DNA from: a virus
Length of the DNA stretch: 21,036 bases
Direction: 5' to 3' (one strand)
IMG/VR virus record: IMGVR_UViG_3300027880_000085
Location: 1-21,036 of that record
A program made the position numbers and the translations under genes. The notes beneath the pieces were generated by a model. That model was not told the origin of the DNA, did no database searches, and saw only the letters and a list, made by a program, of their open reading frames with translations. Of this stretch, positions 19,593 through 21,036 are shown one piece after another (position 1 is the first letter of the stretch; every line of letters begins with the position of its first letter).

Positions 19593-19664
19593 CTATTCCT
19601 TCAGCTCACGCCTGGCCTTCAGCTCACGTGCCACCAAGCGAATGTGATCGTGAACACGGCTCAC
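19593..19664 (-). CDS. Very small gene, 23 aa, coupled to the Pro-rich protein gene
   Basis: GTG 19664 overlaps the stop of the gene above in a GTGA joint. The product begins MSRVHDHIRLVARELKARRE and ends LKE. It should be one basic amphipathic helix. The coding DNA has an exact 13-nt tandem unit (CGTGAGCTGAAGG twice, 20 nt apart), giving ARELKA and RRELKE. Overlap style and composition support real translation; the function is unknown. Confidence 0.4.
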   Translation of the reverse strand: MSRVHDHIRLVARELKARRELKE

Positions 19665-20326
19665 CCGCCGAACGGGTCGCGCGGGTTGGCGCGCAGCCAG
19701 GCACGAGCCAGTGCCATTTCTTCGTCGGTCGGCTTGTCGATCAGCCAGGAACCCTGCGGCTGATTCTTCGGATCGTCCTGGAACAGCCGGCCGAGCACCA
19801 TGGTGATCGAGCCGGGCGGCAGGGTCACGCCGGCACGCTGGCGCTCGACGTTGGCCATGGCGACCGAGGTCTGGCTGATCAGGCCCACGTTACTGATCCA
19901 CATGCCCTGAATGAACCAGGGCACCGTAGCCGACTTGTCGTGCGGCCGGCGCTGGCTGGTCTGCAGGGCTTCCGGCGAGCCGCCGTACGCGACCGGCTCG
20001 GCCGGCGCGAGCACGACAATATCCGCAGTTAGCCGGTCCTGGACGACGGGCTGGCCGTTGTTGTCCTTCAGGGTGCGGGAGATCAGCCCGCGCTGGATCT
20101 TCTGCGGGATGATCAACAGGGTGCGGCCCTCCAGGTCGCGGATGCGCGGCCGGCTGGCCTGGGGTGCCGGTCCGCCGAATGGGTCGTCCGCCCCGCTGTG
20201 CGGGGCGCTGGTGGCTGGGGGCGGGCTGGCCGGTACTGCCGGGTACCCCTGGGGCGCCGGGGGCGCGTAGGCCGGCTGAGCGGGCGCGGGCGGTGCTGCT
20301 ACCTGCTGTCCGAACGGGTTGGTCAT
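19661..20326 (-). CDS. Conserved-looking actinophage protein with Pro-rich N-terminus, 221 aa
   Basis: The ATG at 20326 overlaps the upstream stop (ATGA) and has GAGG as its Shine-Dalgarno sequence. Residues 1-65 are low complexity, rich in Pro, Ala and Gln, and contain the repeated NPFG/DPFGG motif, which recurs at the very end (RDPFGG). From 70 on it looks folded: RIRDLEGRTLLIIPQKIQRG, DRLTADIVVLAPAEP, VPWFIQGMWISNVGLI, then MVLGRLFQDDPKNQPQG. From memory, many actinophages have this protein beside replication or recombination genes, usually as hypothetical. A beta-barrel that binds ssDNA is conceivable; no catalytic motif was seen. Confidence 0.75.
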   Translation of the reverse strand: MTNPFGQQVAAPPAPAQPAYAPPAPQGYPAVPASPPPATSAPHSGADDPFGGPAPQASRPRIRDLEGRTLLIIPQKIQRGLISRTLKDNNGQPVVQDRLTADIVVLAPAEPVAYGGSPEALQTSQRRPHDKSATVPWFIQGMWISNVGLISQTSVAMANVERQRAGVTLPPGSITMVLGRLFQDDPKNQPQGSWLIDKPTDEEMALARAWLRANPRDPFGG

Positions 20327-20523
20327 CTCTCGATCCTCGTTTCTCGGTGCTCTGGATTCGGGTAGGTGCTGCCGGTGGAGTAGGCGCGTAGCGTCGCCTC
20401 GTTCTTGGGCTCCAGCCAGACTGCCATTCTCAGCGTCCCGGAGGGCGCATCACCCAGCTCTGGCCTGCCAGCACGTTTAGGAGATCTGCCCTGATACCTG
20501 GCTGGAGTCTCCACCAGCAGCAC
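20323..20523 (-). CDS. Small basic protein, 66 aa, unknown
   Basis: GTG 20523 is preceded by AGGA with an 8-nt spacer, and the stop overlaps the next ATG. The product starts MLLVETPARYQGRSPKRAG and goes on MAVWLEPKNEATLRAYST. It is basic, with a single strand-helix core, no Cys and no TM. The upstream palindrome (20531-20543) ends 7 bases before the start and includes the stop of the upstream small ORF, so this gene may have its own promoter or operator. No family is recognised. Confidence 0.55.
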   Translation of the reverse strand: MLLVETPARYQGRSPKRAGRPELGDAPSGTLRMAVWLEPKNEATLRAYSTGSTYPNPEHRETRIER

Positions 20524-20530
20524 GTCTCGG

Positions 20531-20543
20531 ATCCTACCAGGAT
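20531..20543 (-). promoter_or_regulatory. Second copy of the ATCCTGGTAGGAT palindrome
   Basis: Read on the minus strand this is ATCCTGGTAGGATCCG, matching 15 of 16 bases of the plus-strand site that starts at 17621. Flanking CCTACC and GGTAGG on the plus strand (20534-20551) add another inverted repeat around it. It covers the stop codon of the 35-aa ORF and the Shine-Dalgarno sequence of the 66-aa gene. Regulatory use is inferred. Confidence 0.35.
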
Positions 20544-20641
20544 TTTGGTAGGGGGGGGTACGTCTTGCGCGGGTCGGGCGTGTGGCGCTCGGCCGCGAGC
20601 CGAGCCTGGATCACTGACAGCGACTGCTCACCATCGGCCAC
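20534..20641 (-). CDS. Small ORF, 35 aa, overlapping the preceding gene
   Basis: GTG 20641 lies within the last codons of the 33-aa gene (14-nt overlap), with AGGA 10 nt upstream. The product begins MADGEQSLSVIQARLAAERH and ends RKTYPPLPKSW. The composition looks protein-like: a short helix and a Pro-rich tail. It contains an 8-C run (on this strand) that could be a slippage or sequencing-error hotspot. The frame is also open upstream of the GTG, without other usual starts. The function is unknown. Confidence 0.4.
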   Translation of the reverse strand: MADGEQSLSVIQARLAAERHTPDPRKTYPPLPKSW

Positions 20642-20729
20642 GAAGATCTGATCCTGCCGGCGGTGCCGGCCGGCGCCCTGGTCGGGACTGCCAGTACCCG
20701 CTGCCTTTCGGCGCGTTGTGCTTGCCCAT
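20628..20729 (-). CDS. Small basic protein, 33 aa
   Basis: ATG 20729 has a strong GAGGAGGAGAG Shine-Dalgarno sequence, one of the best in the window, and this chooses the start inside a longer open frame. The product begins MGKHNAPKGSGYWQSRPGRR and ends in a Pro/Gly/Arg-rich tail. It is basic and unlikely to fold alone. It might bind nucleic acid; no family is recognised. Confidence 0.5.
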   Translation of the reverse strand: MGKHNAPKGSGYWQSRPGRRPAPPAGSDLRGRW

Positions 20730-20812
20730 ACGCTCTCCTCCTGCTCGTCGCGGTGCCCCCGGGTCGGGGCGCGCGGTCAGCGGGTGGGCGGGAGTCGAAC
20801 CCGCCTCCACCA
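20730..20812 (-). other. Short gap with isolated tRNA T-arm-like hairpin
   Basis: Right after the helix-turn-helix gene the minus strand reads GCGGG-TTCGACT-CCCGC (20804-20788). This is a perfect 5-bp stem with a TTCGACT loop just as in a tRNA T-arm, followed by CCACCCG (20787-20781), the place of an acceptor 3' strand. No matching 5' acceptor, D-arm or anticodon arm is found upstream, so this is not a whole tRNA. It could be the tRNA part of an attachment site, a tRNA remnant, or chance. Confidence 0.3.
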
Positions 20813-21028
20813 TCACCCTCTTTTGCGGCCGGCCAGCCAGGCGTGCACGGTCTCGGGGTACCACACCGGCCGGTCCTCCAGGTCGTACCCGTCCTCGGCC
20901 GGCGCCTGCCCGCGGCTGACGTAGCCGGTCCATGTCTTGGTGCCGACGCCGGCCGCGGCGGCACACTGCCAGTTGTGCCACATTTCCCGGCCGGCCGTGT
21001 CGTACGTCGCAGCGATCCGGGCGGTCAC
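20813..21028 (-). CDS. Helix-turn-helix DNA-binding protein, excisionase-like, 71 aa (maybe partial)
   Basis: The product has a winged-helix/MerR-like layout: WQCAAAAGVGTKTWTGYVSR gives helix-turn-recognition helix, and GQAPAEDGYDLEDRPVWYPE forms the wing. A final helix ETVHAWLAGRKRG follows. Small proteins of this type act as excisionases or transcription regulators in phages. GTG 21028 is the first visible start, but the frame stays open to the window edge, so the gene may begin upstream of it on the minus strand, outside the window. Directly after its stop lies the tRNA T-arm-like sequence, which would fit an excision role, though no integrase is in view. Confidence 0.7.
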   Translation of the reverse strand: MTARIAATYDTAGREMWHNWQCAAAAGVGTKTWTGYVSRGQAPAEDGYDLEDRPVWYPETVHAWLAGRKRG

Positions 21029-21036
21029 CGGAACGC

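Noticed and set aside
20781-20860. A complete tRNA gene on the minus strand
   Set aside because: No 5' acceptor strand pairing with CCACCCG and no D- or anticodon arm at the right distance; the upstream part is coding.
1-21036. CRISPR array, insertion sequence, toxin-antitoxin pair or other named defence system
   Set aside because: No spaced direct repeats, transposase or recognised defence genes were seen; the kinase-like gene alone, without a HipB-like partner, is not a toxin-antitoxin pair.

Overview
This window reads as the late (structural) half plus the start of an early or middle module of a siphovirus-like actinobacteriophage or prophage. The evidence is high GC, many GTG starts, tightly overlapping ATGA/GTGA gene joints, and gene types and order typical of HK97-fold siphophages of high-GC Gram-positive hosts. 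I see no bacterial housekeeping gene, terminase, portal, integrase or DNA polymerase here. The host genus cannot be fixed from sequence alone.

Plus strand, 1-17866. Head genes come first: a kinase-fold protein, a 77-aa protein, a ClpP-like prohead protease, the HK97-type major capsid protein, three small structural or accessory proteins and a fibre-like protein. Then come the head-tail connector set (an adaptor with an inserted beta region, a gp10-like closure protein, a tail terminator) and the tail genes. The tail genes are two paralogous tail-tube proteins with two small ORFs between them, one of which looks frameshifted; a tail assembly chaperone with a canonical CCCTTTA -1 slippery site; a 553-aa tape measure; a 1188-aa multidomain tail-tip protein; and a second fibre-like protein. 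The lysis region follows: an N-acetylmuramoyl-L-alanine amidase, then several small membrane proteins that are holin or spanin-like candidates. A 65-aa protein with no K, R or H closes this strand.

Between the two strands, 17867-18055 carries a very strong intergenic structure. It has a 16-bp perfect hairpin, then a 34-bp perfect inverted repeat whose arms can also pair in other ways. It sits where the two transcription units converge and reads as a bidirectional terminator.

Minus strand, 21028 down to 18054. This is a compact, almost wholly overlapping operon: a helix-turn-helix/excisionase-like protein, several very small ORFs, a conserved-looking Pro-rich phage protein, a one-TM protein, a Cys-rich (zinc-ribbon-like) protein, a RusA-type Holliday junction resolvase and a protein with an AT-hook-like motif. 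An isolated tRNA T-arm-like hairpin lies just after the helix-turn-helix gene.

Points most worth a second look: the kinase-like gene in the head operon, the frameshifted ORF at 8795-9014, the -1 frameshift product of the tail chaperone, an internal start in the endolysin, a fibre module shared by a head-region and a tail-region gene, the basic-residue-free acidic protein beside a palindrome that recurs in the minus operon, and the nested inverted repeats at the convergent terminator.
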